Below the pieces are notes generated by a model. It saw only the letters and a list, made by a program, of their open reading frames with translations. It did not search any database and was not told where the DNA came from. A program made the translations under genes and the position numbers. This document shows, one piece after another, positions 52,315 to 61,181 of a stretch of DNA of 64,000 bases. Location: contig CANQMW010000004.1 of NCBI GenBank assembly GCA_947625045.1, positions 1 to 64,000 on the forward strand, read 5' to 3'. Positions within the stretch are counted from its first letter, which is position 1, and every line of letters begins with the position of its first letter. Origin of the DNA: an uncultured Oscillospiraceae bacterium (lineage in GTDB: Bacteria; Bacillota; Clostridia; Oscillospirales; Oscillospiraceae).

Positions 52315-52884
52315 ATGGCAAAGCTGAACCCCTACTATACAAATAAGGAGCTCAAGGAGATCGGCTTCAAAGCCCTGGGCCGCCAGGTGCTCATCAGCCG
52401 CACCTGCCGCATCTATACCCCGGACCAGATATCCATCGGCGACCATGTGCTCATCGACGATTTCACCATCTTAAACGGCGAGATCAACATCGGCACCCAT
52501 GTGCACATAAGCTCCAACTGCGAGTTCTACGCCGGGGAGTCCTCCATCACCATCGAGGACTTCGTGGGCATCTCCTCCCGCAACGCCTTTTACGCCACCA
52601 GCGACGACTTCTCCGGGGCCAGCCTCAATAACCCCACCGTCCCCCGGCAGTACCGGTTCGAGAAGAACCTGCCGGTGGTGCTCCACAAGCATGTGCTCAC
52701 CGGCACCTGCTGCTCCTTCATGCCCGGCGTGGACGTGGGGGAGGGCTGCTCCTTCGGCTCCATGACCCTCATCAACAAGTCCACCGAGCCCTGGGGCATC
52801 TACATTGGCATCCCCGCCCGCCGCATCAAGGAGCGGGAAAAGGGTCTTTTGGAATTTGAAAAAAAGCTGACAGGCGGCAAATAA
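52315..52884 (+). CDS. Left-handed beta-helix acyltransferase (WbbJ/LacA-like)
   Basis: A 189-residue hexapeptide-repeat protein. Repeats such as QISIGDHVLIDDFTIL and INIGTHVHISSNCEFYAG form the helix; the C-terminus TGTCCSFMPGVDVGEGCSFGSMTLINKST carries the CoA-binding turns. It belongs to the O-acetyltransferase group acting on sugars or other hydroxyl acceptors. ATG 52315 follows the abfD stop by one base, so translation is coupled. The acceptor is unknown; the carrier protein 31 nt downstream may supply the acyl group. Confidence 0.8.
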   Translation: MAKLNPYYTNKELKEIGFKALGRQVLISRTCRIYTPDQISIGDHVLIDDFTILNGEINIGTHVHISSNCEFYAGESSITIEDFVGISSRNAFYATSDDFSGASLNNPTVPRQYRFEKNLPVVLHKHVLTGTCCSFMPGVDVGEGCSFGSMTLINKSTEPWGIYIGIPARRIKEREKGLLEFEKKLTGGK

Positions 52885-52915
52885 TGCCTGCATCATTACA
52901 AGGAGGAAACATCCA

Positions 52916-53140
52916 ATGGAAGAACTGATGGACATCCTGCGGGAGCTGCGGCCCGACGTGGATTTTGAGAAGGAGACCGCCCTCATCGACGACGGCATCC
53001 TGGGCTCCTTCGACGTGACCGCCCTCATCAACGAGCTGATGGACGTGTTCGACGTGGAAATATCCATGGCGGACCTGGAACCGGAGAACTTCAACTCCGC
53101 CCAGGCCATCTACGACTTCGTCATGAGCCTGAAAAAGTGA
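52916..53140 (+). CDS. Acyl carrier protein, DltC-like
   Basis: A 74-residue four-helix carrier protein. The 4'-phosphopantetheine Ser is in GILGSFDVTALI; relatives usually have Asp before that Ser, here it is Gly. Strongly acidic, as expected. AAGGAGG precedes ATG 52916. It is separate from the fatty-acid synthesis genes, so it probably serves a dedicated ligase or acyltransferase, perhaps the neighbouring beta-helix enzyme. Confidence 0.8.
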   Translation: MEELMDILRELRPDVDFEKETALIDDGILGSFDVTALINELMDVFDVEISMADLEPENFNSAQAIYDFVMSLKK

Positions 53141-53154
53141 GAGATAAAAGAGAG

Positions 53155-53178
53155 GGCCGGAGGCTGCTGCCTCCGGCC
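53155..53178. terminator. Bidirectional terminator between the carrier protein and the TtcA-like gene
   Basis: Perfect 10-bp stem GGCCGGAGGC / GCCTCCGGCC with TGCT loop and a T-rich plus-strand tail. Confidence 0.8.
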
Positions 53179-54018
53179 TTATTCTTTTTCGTCGTAGTCT
53201 TCCAAAAACGAGTGCTCCACGCCCCCGGACTTATAGCCCGGGAAGGTGTCCAGGCACACCGCGTGCAGGGCGGTGAAGATGCTCTTTTCGATGTTGGGGT
53301 TATCCTTTTTGAGCGCCCGCAGCAGCTCTTTGACCTCCTGGCGCTTGCTGCCGCCCTGGTGCCGGGCGGCGTTCTCCGTGAACCGGCAGGCGCACTGGAG
53401 AAATTCCAGGTGGTTGTACCGGGCCCAGGCGATGATGTCGTCCTCGTGGACGCAGTAGAGGGGGCGTATGAGCTCCATACCCGGGAAGTTGGTGCTGTGC
53501 AGCTTTGGCATCATGCCCTGGAGCTGGGCGCCCCAGAACATGCCGATGAGGGTGGTCTCGATGACGTCGCTGAAGTGGTGGCCCAGGGCGATCTTGTTGC
53601 AGCCCAGCTCCCTCGCCTTGCTGTACAGGTGCCCCCGGCGCATCCGGGCGCAGAGGTAGCAGGGGCTCTCCTGGACGCTGTTGGCCACGGCGAACACGTC
53701 CGATTCAAAGATGGTCACCGGTACCTGCAAGAGCGCGGCATTCTCCTCGATCTTCGTCCGGTTGGCGGGGCTGTAGCCCGGGTCCATGACCAGGAAGGCG
53801 AGGTCGAAGGGCACCTCCGAGTGCCGGTGCAGCTCCTGCATGAGCTTTGCCATGAGCATGGAGTCCTTGCCCCCGGATATGCACACGGCGATCCGGTCCC
53901 CGGCCCGGATGAGCTCATAGCGCTTCACCGCCTCCACGAAGGGACGCCACAGAGTCTTTCTGAACTTGGTGATGATGCTCCGCTCGATGGTCTGGCAGGC
54001 ATCCAGCTCCCGGCCCAT
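53179..54018 (-). CDS. TtcA-family tRNA thiolation-type ATP pyrophosphatase
   Basis: A 279-residue PP-loop enzyme: SGGKDSMLMAKLM near residue 50, CYLCARMRRGHLY with the two cysteines, and the downstream GHHFSDVIETTL. TtcA makes 2-thiocytidine in tRNA using an Fe-S cluster; this is a Firmicute TtcA-like branch that could thiolate another tRNA position. ATG 54018 has GAGGAGG upstream. It lies opposite spo0A with divergent transcription. Confidence 0.82.
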   Translation of the reverse strand: MGRELDACQTIERSIITKFRKTLWRPFVEAVKRYELIRAGDRIAVCISGGKDSMLMAKLMQELHRHSEVPFDLAFLVMDPGYSPANRTKIEENAALLQVPVTIFESDVFAVANSVQESPCYLCARMRRGHLYSKARELGCNKIALGHHFSDVIETTLIGMFWGAQLQGMMPKLHSTNFPGMELIRPLYCVHEDDIIAWARYNHLEFLQCACRFTENAARHQGGSKRQEVKELLRALKKDNPNIEKSIFTALHAVCLDTFPGYKSGGVEHSFLEDYDEKE

Positions 54019-54135
54019 GGCACGCGCCTCCTCACATGGATGTCGGCCAAGAGTATAGCACATCGGGCGGGGGATATCTACCCCCATTGTGTCTGCCTAG
54101 AGAGGACAAAGGTCCATCGACCGTGTTTGCAGGAA

Positions 54136-54184
54136 TTCGACAGAATAACCAAATATTCCCGTAAAAAGGTCGGAATTTGTCGAT
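54136..54184 (+). promoter_or_regulatory. Candidate Spo0A boxes upstream of spo0A
   Basis: A perfect inverse 0A box TTCGACA (54136-54142) and a 6/7 match TGTCGAT (54178-54184) lie about 50-120 bp upstream of the likely -35 element, suggesting autoregulation. Confidence 0.5.
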
Positions 54185-54234
54185 GGAGGTCGGATTATGT
54201 CAACAAAAAATTGCCCATTTTTGCCGGTTTTCTG

Positions 54235-54263
54235 TTGCAAATGAACAGGTGTTATGGTAAATT
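54235..54263 (+). promoter_or_regulatory. Possible promoter of spo0A
   Basis: TTGCAA (54235-54240), 17 bp, TAAATT (54258-54263); the -10 is imperfect. Leader to ATG 54340 is about 70 nt with GGGAGG upstream of the start. Confidence 0.5.
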
Positions 54264-54339
54264 GTAAAAGCTGCTAAAGCCAGATGCGCAAGAGAGAGAA
54301 AATGCGGTCAATACTGATACAAGGGAGGAAAAATGAACC

Positions 54340-55131
54340 ATGGAAACCAAGACACGCGTTCTCATTGCCGATCCCAGCGAGGATTTTCGGCGCATGCTCT
54401 CAGAGCTCATCAACGCCGAAGAGGACCTGCAGGCGGTGGGCGCGGCGGGGGACGGGCAGGAAGCGCTGGCGCTGTGCGAGAGCCTGCGGCCGGACGTGCT
54501 CATCACCGATCTGGTGCTCACGCGCCTGGACGGCATAGGGTTGCTCTCCGCTTTGCGGGAGCGGGAGAACGCCCCGTCGGCCATCGTCCTGTCCGGCTTC
54601 TTCAATGAAAAGGTGGTCATGAGCTGCTCGGAGCTGGGTGCGCACTACTTCATTCCCAAGCCCTGTGACATCCCGGCGCTCCTGACCCATATCCGCCAGG
54701 TGGCCGCGGACCGGCGCCGGGCGGGCCAGCCCGCCGCCCAGGGCGTGGCCATCGCCGCCCTGCCCAAGGAGCCCAGCCTGGAGGCCGTGGTCACTGACAT
54801 CATCCATGAGATCGGCGTGCCCGCCCACATCAAGGGCTACCAGTACCTGCGGGAGGCCATCATCCTCACCGTCAATGACATGGAGGTCATCAACGCCGTC
54901 ACCAAGGTGCTCTACCCCGCCGTGGCGAAGAAGTTCGCCACCACCCCCAGCCGGGTGGAGCGGGCCATCCGCCACGCCATCGAGGTGGCCTGGGATAGGG
55001 GCGACCTGGAGACGCTGCAGAAGTTCTTCGGCTACACCGTCTCCAACATCAAGGGCAAGCCCACGAACAGCGAGTTCATCGCCATGATAGCCGACAGCCT
55101 CACCTTAGGCCGCAAGTCAGGCCAGGCATAA
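54340..55131 (+). CDS. spo0A: Sporulation master regulator Spo0A
   Basis: A 263-residue response regulator. The receiver domain has phospho-acceptor D57 (LITDLVL) and conserved Lys in PKP; the usual second acidic residue at the pocket (ADD in Bacillus) reads ADP here, which could alter metal binding. The effector domain is highly conserved, with recognition helices and the sigma-A contact [20 protein letters not shown]. It activates entry into sporulation. spoIVB, often adjacent, is not upstream here. Confidence 0.95.
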   Translation: METKTRVLIADPSEDFRRMLSELINAEEDLQAVGAAGDGQEALALCESLRPDVLITDLVLTRLDGIGLLSALRERENAPSAIVLSGFFNEKVVMSCSELGAHYFIPKPCDIPALLTHIRQVAADRRRAGQPAAQGVAIAALPKEPSLEAVVTDIIHEIGVPAHIKGYQYLREAIILTVNDMEVINAVTKVLYPAVAKKFATTPSRVERAIRHAIEVAWDRGDLETLQKFFGYTVSNIKGKPTNSEFIAMIADSLTLGRKSGQA

Positions 55132-55146
55132 GAGACAGGATGACGC

Positions 55147-55179
55147 AAAAAGCACACCGCTCAAGGCGGTGTGCTTTTT
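55147..55179. terminator. Bidirectional terminator after spo0A
   Basis: Stem AAAAAGCACACCGC / GCGGTGTGCTTTTT with T runs on both strands; also serves the converging RyR gene. Confidence 0.85.
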
Positions 55180-55204
55180 GCGGTTTAAAGGGATCCTCAG
55201 GTCA

Positions 55205-55507
55205 TCAGAAAGACCCGGATGGCCGGCCAGAAATCGTGTAACCCAGCTTGATGATCAATTTCAGGGTCGCCAGGGCTGTGTTGCGGTCATAGTCCTTTTC
55301 ACTTTCCGGCAGATCCTCATAGGGGACCAGCAGCGGTGTGGTCCTTTTCCCGATATCCTTGGATTTGCCGTAGGTCCAGCCTTCCGCGATACGCCCGGCG
55401 GCCCAGACATCATGGACATTTTCGGCGATTTTCTCCGTCAGCAACAGAAGGTCCTTTGGCAGTTCGATATCGCTGGTGTCGATCGGTTTTGGGCTGTACA
55501 TGCTCAT
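55205..55507 (-). CDS. Free-standing RyR-domain protein
   Basis: A 100-residue protein that is almost entirely one RyR domain: AENVHDVWAAGRIAEGWTYG, then LLVPYEDLPESEKDYDRN and TLKLIIKLGYTI. RyR domains were named from ryanodine receptors; bacterial copies occur alone and in conflict or signalling proteins, with ligand roles proposed by comparative genomics. About half its residues match the C-terminal RyR domain of the divergent TIR protein. ATG 55507 has AAAGGAG upstream; the longer frame to 55564 lacks one. It could modulate or sense the same ligand as the large protein. Confidence 0.8.
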   Translation of the reverse strand: MSMYSPKPIDTSDIELPKDLLLLTEKIAENVHDVWAAGRIAEGWTYGKSKDIGKRTTPLLVPYEDLPESEKDYDRNTALATLKLIIKLGYTISGRPSGSF

Positions 55508-55560
55508 AAAAACTCCTTTCGGCCGTTGTTTTTTGATCATATCACACTGTGCTCTCTGGT

Positions 55561-55619
55561 CCAATCGATTGGCGTGCCGGCGCTTGCTCCCTTATATGCG
55601 CCATGCTATAATCATTATA
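55561..55619 (-). promoter_or_regulatory. Promoter and palindrome upstream of the RyR gene
   Basis: On the minus strand a TGTTATAAT extended -10 (TATAAT at 55614-55619) is followed by the perfect palindrome CCAATCGATTGG (55561-55572), 54 nt before the start codon. The palindrome is a candidate operator for the divergent island genes. The remaining intergenic stretch up to 55828 shows an AT-rich segment with TACAAT at 55799, a weak -10 for the TIR gene, and no further gene. Confidence 0.45.
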
Positions 55620-55828
55620 ACACAAAGATCATATGAACGGCATCATAGGGGAAGTTAAAGACCGCCAGAGGCGGACCGCTGTGCTGCGCGGCCATTATAA
55701 GCTTGGACAAAAGCGTCGATATGGAACCGCTTTTCTCCTGCGTTTTTTTGCTTTTCTCCCCCATGCTGTAACGCGAGCCCGGGATGTTGTAATATAGATA
55801 CAATACTTTGGAAAAGGAGAGAGCGAGA

Positions 55829-58800
55829 ATGGAAAAGATCATATGCTGCCCCAAGTGCGGGTCGACAGATGTTGCGAATTATGATGGGATGTGCGTGTGC
55901 TTTGCGTGCCGCGCCAGCTTCCCCGCGCCCAAGGAGCCAAAACCATTTCAGCCCATGCGGCTGTTCATCAGCTACGGGCACCCGGAATCTGAGATATGCC
56001 AGCGTATCAGGGACGCGCTGGCTGCCCGCGGCCACGACGTGTGGTTCGACGCCACCAACATGATCCACGGCGAGGACTGGAGGGCGCAGATCACCGACGG
56101 GATCACACACAGCGATGGCGTGATCTCCTGCCTGTCGAAGCACTCCGTCCGGGACCCTGGGGTGAGCCTGGACGAGCTGAGCATCGCCATCGGCGTGCGG
56201 GGCGGGAATATCAAGACGATCCTCTTGGAATCAGAGAAGGAGGTGCAGCCTCCTGCGTCGGTGTGCCATATCCAATGGCTGGATATGAGCCGTTGGCGGG
56301 AGATGCTGTCCCAGGGAGAGGAGGTCTTTGCGCCCTGGTTCAACGAGAAGATGGGCCAGCTTTACGAGGTGATCGAAGGCGAGGACAGCCGGGAATTCGT
56401 CGGCCAGATCAACGCGATCCGGGACAAGCTCCATGTGAATTATGACACGAGCAAGCAGAAGGACCTTCTGCGGCGGCCGTTCGTAGGGCGCGAATGGCTG
56501 GCGGCCCAGGTGGAGGCGTGGCTTGAAGACCCGGCCGGCGCGCGGCTGTGCGTCATGTATGGGGACCCCGGGGTGGGAAAGAGCGCCTTTGCGGCCCGGT
56601 ATATGCACTACAACCCGCGGGTGGCGGCGGGGCTGTTCTGCGAGTACAGCAGGCCGCTCTACAATGATCCCCGGACGGTGATCATGACGCTGGCGTATCT
56701 GCTGGCGTGCCGGCTTCCGAATTACCGTATGGTTCTGGCGGAGATATTGGAGCATGAAAAGCGTCTGGGGGAACTGAACCCTTCGGAGCTGTTTGACCAG
56801 CTGCTGGCGACGCCGCTGAGCAGTCTGGTGATAGACGGGGGCCAGGAGACGCTGTGCATCGTGATAGACGGTCTGGACGAGTGCGCACAGGGGGAGCGGA
56901 ACGCCCTGGCGGAGGTGCTGGGACAGTACGCGGAGCGCTTACCCTCCTGGCTGCGGATATTGGCCACGGCGCGGGACGTAGCGGCGGTGACGGGCCCGCT
57001 GGGCGACGCGTTCCGAATGGAGCTGCGGGGCGGGCAGGAGCAGAACCGGAATGACGTCCGGCAATATTTCATTGAACAGCTGCAGGAGAAGTACGGCTCT
57101 GACCCGGCGTGGTCGACGGCGCTGGAGACGCTGACGGAGCGGTCCGGTGGCATCTTCCTGTACGCGGCGCTGGTGGCGAACGGTATCCGCGCGGGGAAGG
57201 CGTCCATAGCGGACAGCGAGCAGTTCCCGGAGGGGCTTTCGGGAGCGTTCCACCAGTGGTTTGGGTGGTTCTTTCCCAGCGACGAGGAGTATAAAAGGGC
57301 GTTCCGCATGCCGCTGGGGGCGATCCTGGCGGCGCCGGAGGCGCTGCCGGTGCAGGAGCTGAAGCGTATATTCGGCTGGGACGAAAACGAGCAGAACGAC
57401 TTTCTGCGGCGGATCGAGGTGCTTTTGAAGCGGAGTGTAAACGACTTCGGGGACGAGACGGTCTCCTTCTCGCACCAGTACCTGAGTGAGTGGCTGGATA
57501 CGGCCGAGGCGGGTCGGTTCCGGAGCAGCCGGCGGGCAGCGCTTGATAAAATGGCGGAGCGGTTTTATGTGCTGTTCAAAGAGGACAAAAAGGCCGTCAC
57601 CTACTATGAGGCGGTACATATGCTCCCGCTGCTGGAGGAGAGCGGCCGGACCGACAGGCGGAACGAACTGGCGGCAGACCATGACCTGTTTTCGCGGTTG
57701 TTCGACGCTGGTGACTATTGCAAGGAACGCGGAAAACTGGACACTGCGCTGCGCTGCTTCGAGCAGTCCCGAGGAATAGCAGCGGAGGAGGTTGAGCGTG
57801 CCCCGGCGAGCTTGCTGGAGACGAGCTTGCTGCATCTGAACTGGGCCTATGAAAAAATGGTCGATGTGCTGGAGGAAAAAGGCTGGATGGACAAAGCGGT
57901 GGTGCTGTCCAAGGCCAGGCTGGCTATCTTCGAGAGACTTGCCAATGAACTGGGTGTGCTGCGGTATCGGGAGCGTCTGGGCCAAAAATATATCGACACG
58001 GCTCTCAAACTGGAAAAAATGGGCCGGATAGAGGAATCGGTCGCGCTGTATGAAGAGGGTTTGAAGAACTACGAGCGGCTGGCCCGGGAGCAGGGAACGC
58101 CGGAGAAGTGGAATCAGCTGGGCTGGGAATATGCCGACGTGGTGCACAGATTAAAGAGAATAAACCGTCTGGACGAGGCGTTATCGTTGTCTGAGAAAAA
58201 CCTTGCGATCCATGAGCGGCTGGTCAGGGAGCATAGTTCGTCGGAGTACTGGAAGGCGCTGAGTGATATATACAGTGATACAGGGCGCATACTTGATGAA
58301 ATGGGGAGACCGGAGGATGCGCGGGAAATGTATGAAAAAGCCATTGCAGTCTGTGAGCGGCTGGCCCGGGAGCTGGATTCGCCGAAGTACTGGGAGGCGC
58401 TTGGTGATGCATATTACAACGCGGCGATAAGGCTGAATAAACAAAAGCAGATGGATGAGGCGTGGTCACTGTACAAGAAGAGCCTCACGGCCTTTGAGCG
58501 GTTTGCCCAGAAGCGGGACCTGCCGAGGGACTGGGTTCATTTGAGTGTGAAATATAACGACGTGGCATCTACGCTGAGAATAATGGGCCGCAGGGATGAG
58601 GCCTTAGCGCTGGATGAAAAAAGCCTGGCGATCTGCGAACGGCTGGCCGCGGACCAGGATACACCGCAGTATTGGAAGCGGCTGAGTGACGCATGTGAAG
58701 ATGTAGGGCTCAGGCTTTTTCGGATGGGGCGCAGGGATGCGGCGCTGTCGCTGTATAAGAAAAGCTTAGAAAACCGCGAACGCCTGGTCAAAGAGAGGGG

Positions 58801-59248
58801 CATGGTCAATGACCGTGTAGATCTGGCGTATTCTTGCCTCAATTTGGCAAAAATGATACATATCCCGGAAGAGCGGCGGGCCTTGGCGGAGCGGGGGCTG
58901 GAGGTCACACAGGCGCTGATGGATGATACGGGGGATAGTGGTTATCAGCTGCTCCGCAGAAGTTTTCAGCGGATCCTTGATCCCTCGCCTGTCGACACAA
59001 GCGGTGTTGAGCTTTCGGGGGAACTCCTGCCCCTGTCAGAGGAGGTGGCCGAAAAGCTCCACAGCGTATGGGCGGCTGACTGCCTCGCCAAGGGGTGGAC
59101 CTACGGAGATGTCGAAGACTTGGCAAAAAAGACATCACCGCGGCTGGCCCCGTACAGTGAATTGCCGGAGAGCGAGAGAGAATTCGACCGGAACTTGGCC
59201 TTGGAAGCCGTGAAGCTGATCGTGAAGCTGGGGTATACGATCTGCTGA
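55829..59248 (+). CDS. Zinc ribbon-TIR-STAND NTPase-TPR-RyR protein
   Basis: 1139 residues. Zinc ribbon with C7, C10, C24 and C27; TIR domain about 43-180 (MRLFISYGH start, Glu 116 in LDELSIAI at the usual NADase catalytic position); STAND-type NTPase about 215-600 with Walker A GDPGVGKS (245-252) and Walker B LCIVIDGLDE (342-351); then about seven TPR-like repeats of roughly 50 residues (650-1030); C-terminal RyR domain (about 1050-1139: HSVWAADCLAKGWTYG, SELPESEREFDRN). ATG 55829 follows AAGGAGAG; an upstream TTG would overlap that site. The architecture resembles bacterial immune sensors: the TPR or RyR part detects, the NTPase oligomerises, the TIR acts. Function is inferred. Confidence 0.85.
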   Translation: MEKIICCPKCGSTDVANYDGMCVCFACRASFPAPKEPKPFQPMRLFISYGHPESEICQRIRDALAARGHDVWFDATNMIHGEDWRAQITDGITHSDGVISCLSKHSVRDPGVSLDELSIAIGVRGGNIKTILLESEKEVQPPASVCHIQWLDMSRWREMLSQGEEVFAPWFNEKMGQLYEVIEGEDSREFVGQINAIRDKLHVNYDTSKQKDLLRRPFVGREWLAAQVEAWLEDPAGARLCVMYGDPGVGKSAFAARYMHYNPRVAAGLFCEYSRPLYNDPRTVIMTLAYLLACRLPNYRMVLAEILEHEKRLGELNPSELFDQLLATPLSSLVIDGGQETLCIVIDGLDECAQGERNALAEVLGQYAERLPSWLRILATARDVAAVTGPLGDAFRMELRGGQEQNRNDVRQYFIEQLQEKYGSDPAWSTALETLTERSGGIFLYAALVANGIRAGKASIADSEQFPEGLSGAFHQWFGWFFPSDEEYKRAFRMPLGAILAAPEALPVQELKRIFGWDENEQNDFLRRIEVLLKRSVNDFGDETVSFSHQYLSEWLDTAEAGRFRSSRRAALDKMAERFYVLFKEDKKAVTYYEAVHMLPLLEESGRTDRRNELAADHDLFSRLFDAGDYCKERGKLDTALRCFEQSRGIAAEEVERAPASLLETSLLHLNWAYEKMVDVLEEKGWMDKAVVLSKARLAIFERLANELGVLRYRERLGQKYIDTALKLEKMGRIEESVALYEEGLKNYERLAREQGTPEKWNQLGWEYADVVHRLKRINRLDEALSLSEKNLAIHERLVREHSSSEYWKALSDIYSDTGRILDEMGRPEDAREMYEKAIAVCERLARELDSPKYWEALGDAYYNAAIRLNKQKQMDEAWSLYKKSLTAFERFAQKRDLPRDWVHLSVKYNDVASTLRIMGRRDEALALDEKSLAICERLAADQDTPQYWKRLSDACEDVGLRLFRMGRRDAALSLYKKSLENRERLVKERGMVNDRVDLAYSCLNLAKMIHIPEERRALAERGLEVTQALMDDTGDSGYQLLRRSFQRILDPSPVDTSGVELSGELLPLSEEVAEKLHSVWAADCLAKGWTYGDVEDLAKKTSPRLAPYSELPESEREFDRNLALEAVKLIVKLGYTIC

Positions 59249-59361
59249 TGACGGAGCAGCCTTCCGGAAGCGGCTCGTCCGGGAGCAGAGGGATCTCGAC
59301 AGCCTGGAAGCGTAAGGCGCTGAAAAAAGGTTTATCCGCTGAACAGTCGTATCCGTGGTGT

Positions 59362-59390
59362 TTGACAGGAAAAACCTGCAGGGATATAAT
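59362..59390 (+). promoter_or_regulatory. Strong promoter of the hypothetical-PP2C-kinase operon
   Basis: Perfect TTGACA (59362-59367), 17 bp and perfect TATAAT (59385-59390). It separates the operon from the TIR gene, so the two may be controlled independently. Confidence 0.85.
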
Positions 59391-59450
59391 GGATCGGACT
59401 TGTTTTTCAGACGCTGTTTCGGGAAAACAGCGGAAATGAGGGCGTATCGG

Positions 59451-61124
59451 ATGAAAGCGGGAAAAGGAACGATAACACGAAGAACGGACGCGGTGCTTGA
59501 CGGGCTGCAAGATGAGTTCGCGTCATTGTATGACAGGGCTGATTTTGAGAGCAAGATCGAAGCTCTGAAAAAGGCAGGGACCATGTCCGACAGATCAAGC
59601 AAGCTCAGGCCGCTGTTCGATATGTTTGACCAGTGTGGGATAGAGTACGAGCGTGGCAGGGATAACGATTATTATGCGGACCTGGTGAAAAACGCGGATA
59701 TCCCGTCCTTTTCAGAGATCGAGAACAGGATGCTGTCTGCGCTGTTCTCCGAATATAAAAAATATGCGTCTCCGGAAGAATATATGAAGCGGCTCGTTGA
59801 CCGGCTGAGCGAAAAGAAGGATGGCTGGGAAAACGATCCTTTGCGCCTTCGCATACTGAAACAGTTTATCAAATATGGGGATTACCTTGTGGATGCCGGA
59901 TACAGCGGAAGGAAGGTGATCCGTGATTACATAAAGGAAAAGACCGGACAGAAGGTCACGGATGAAACTGTGCTGGCGGAATTGGATGACGGCGTGTTCC
60001 TGTGCCTGGAGACTGCGACAAAAGAGCAGAAACAGCCGGAGGGCAAGTATGGACTTCTGCAGACTGCGGACGATCTTGCCGCGGGCAGGTTCCGGGCGGG
60101 AGGCTCTGTGCGGAGAGGCGGCGCAACGAAGAAGAGCCTTTATCTGTTCGCGATGGTATATGGAATGACATACTACTCCGGGGATGAAAACGGCGCGACG
60201 ATCATAGACCCTGAGACGGACATCGAAACCAATTTGTTCCGGGACTATTACGCCAACAACCTGATGCGGTTCATTTCGAAAACATATGGCGGCAGTTCGC
60301 GCGAATATGAGACCGATCCGTCGGGTCAGGGTATAAACTACAAAAACTTCGCGGAGATGATCTATCTCTATTACATCTCGAAAGACTGCGGAGCGCAGGA
60401 CAAGATCAGACTGTCCGGCGAGATGATCGAGCGCGTCCGGACCAGTCGATTCAAACGCGGAAAGTTCGACACCAAAGCCTCCGGCGGCACGGCCTTTTAT
60501 AAAAACCTGTTCAGCGAAGATATACTGAGCATGTCCGAATCCGATTTTGAGGCGTTCATATGTGTCAATTACGACTGCGACACATATGCCGGCAGCTATC
60601 CGGGAAAATCTGGCATGGTGGATTCGAGCGCCGGTGAGCTCCAGATGGAAACAGAGCAGATTTCGGCGTATGAGGAGTACAGCGGCATACTGAAGAAACT
60701 GACGGACCGCGGCGTCGCTTTGAAAGACTGCGGTTACGGACTGTGGTTCACAGATGTGGCGGCCTTTACAGAAGAAAAGTATAAGAGCATATGCGGCCGC
60801 AGGCCGGAGATCGACCGGGAACGATTCGGCGAGTTCATGGAATTGCTTTCGGACGTAAACGAATTCATGGGAACAAAAATGCTCTCTGTCACAAAACCGG
60901 AAGCGGTAACGAGAACGTCTATCATCGTGGCATATTATTATTACTACAATGCTTTGCATGAAAATGACACGAGGGACAAATGCAGGAATTTTAAAGAAGT
61001 GTTCAAAGATTTTGAAAGCGGTCTCGATGAAATATTGAGAGCTGCGTACTATCAACCGATAACCGGGAAAAACATCTTTGACGTGCTGACGGCGTTTTCT
61101 TCATATGCCTATTTGAATATTTGA
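59451..61124 (+). CDS. Unrecognised 557-residue protein of the kinase-phosphatase operon
   Basis: A soluble, mostly helical protein with no membrane segment, P-loop or vWA MIDAS motif. Prominent segments are KKSLYLFAMVYGMTYYSG, DIETNLFRDYYANNLMRFIS and GQGINYKNFAEMIYLYYIS, rich in aromatic residues and likely the conserved core. ATG 59451 is preferred (GAGGG 8 nt upstream, downstream of the promoter); ATG 59436 and an upstream GTG at 59355 are alternatives, but the latter precedes the promoter -10. It is AT-richer than the core genome. As first gene of a PP2C-kinase operon it is a good candidate substrate or effector. Confidence 0.7.
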   Translation: MKAGKGTITRRTDAVLDGLQDEFASLYDRADFESKIEALKKAGTMSDRSSKLRPLFDMFDQCGIEYERGRDNDYYADLVKNADIPSFSEIENRMLSALFSEYKKYASPEEYMKRLVDRLSEKKDGWENDPLRLRILKQFIKYGDYLVDAGYSGRKVIRDYIKEKTGQKVTDETVLAELDDGVFLCLETATKEQKQPEGKYGLLQTADDLAAGRFRAGGSVRRGGATKKSLYLFAMVYGMTYYSGDENGATIIDPETDIETNLFRDYYANNLMRFISKTYGGSSREYETDPSGQGINYKNFAEMIYLYYISKDCGAQDKIRLSGEMIERVRTSRFKRGKFDTKASGGTAFYKNLFSEDILSMSESDFEAFICVNYDCDTYAGSYPGKSGMVDSSAGELQMETEQISAYEEYSGILKKLTDRGVALKDCGYGLWFTDVAAFTEEKYKSICGRRPEIDRERFGEFMELLSDVNEFMGTKMLSVTKPEAVTRTSIIVAYYYYYNALHENDTRDKCRNFKEVFKDFESGLDEILRAAYYQPITGKNIFDVLTAFSSYAYLNI

Positions 61125-61181
61125 CTTACAGAGGCGGATAACAGGAGGAAGACCAAAACGATCATAAAAAAATACAGTCAG

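Noticed and set aside
55615..55854. 79-codon minus-strand frame in the island's divergent intergenic region
   Set aside because: It overlaps the start of the TIR gene and likely promoter sequence; composition is unlike a protein gene.
59248..59439. 63-codon frame coupled by TGATG to the end of the TIR protein gene
   Set aside because: It runs through the promoter at 59362-59390, has no ribosome site and no recognisable pattern.
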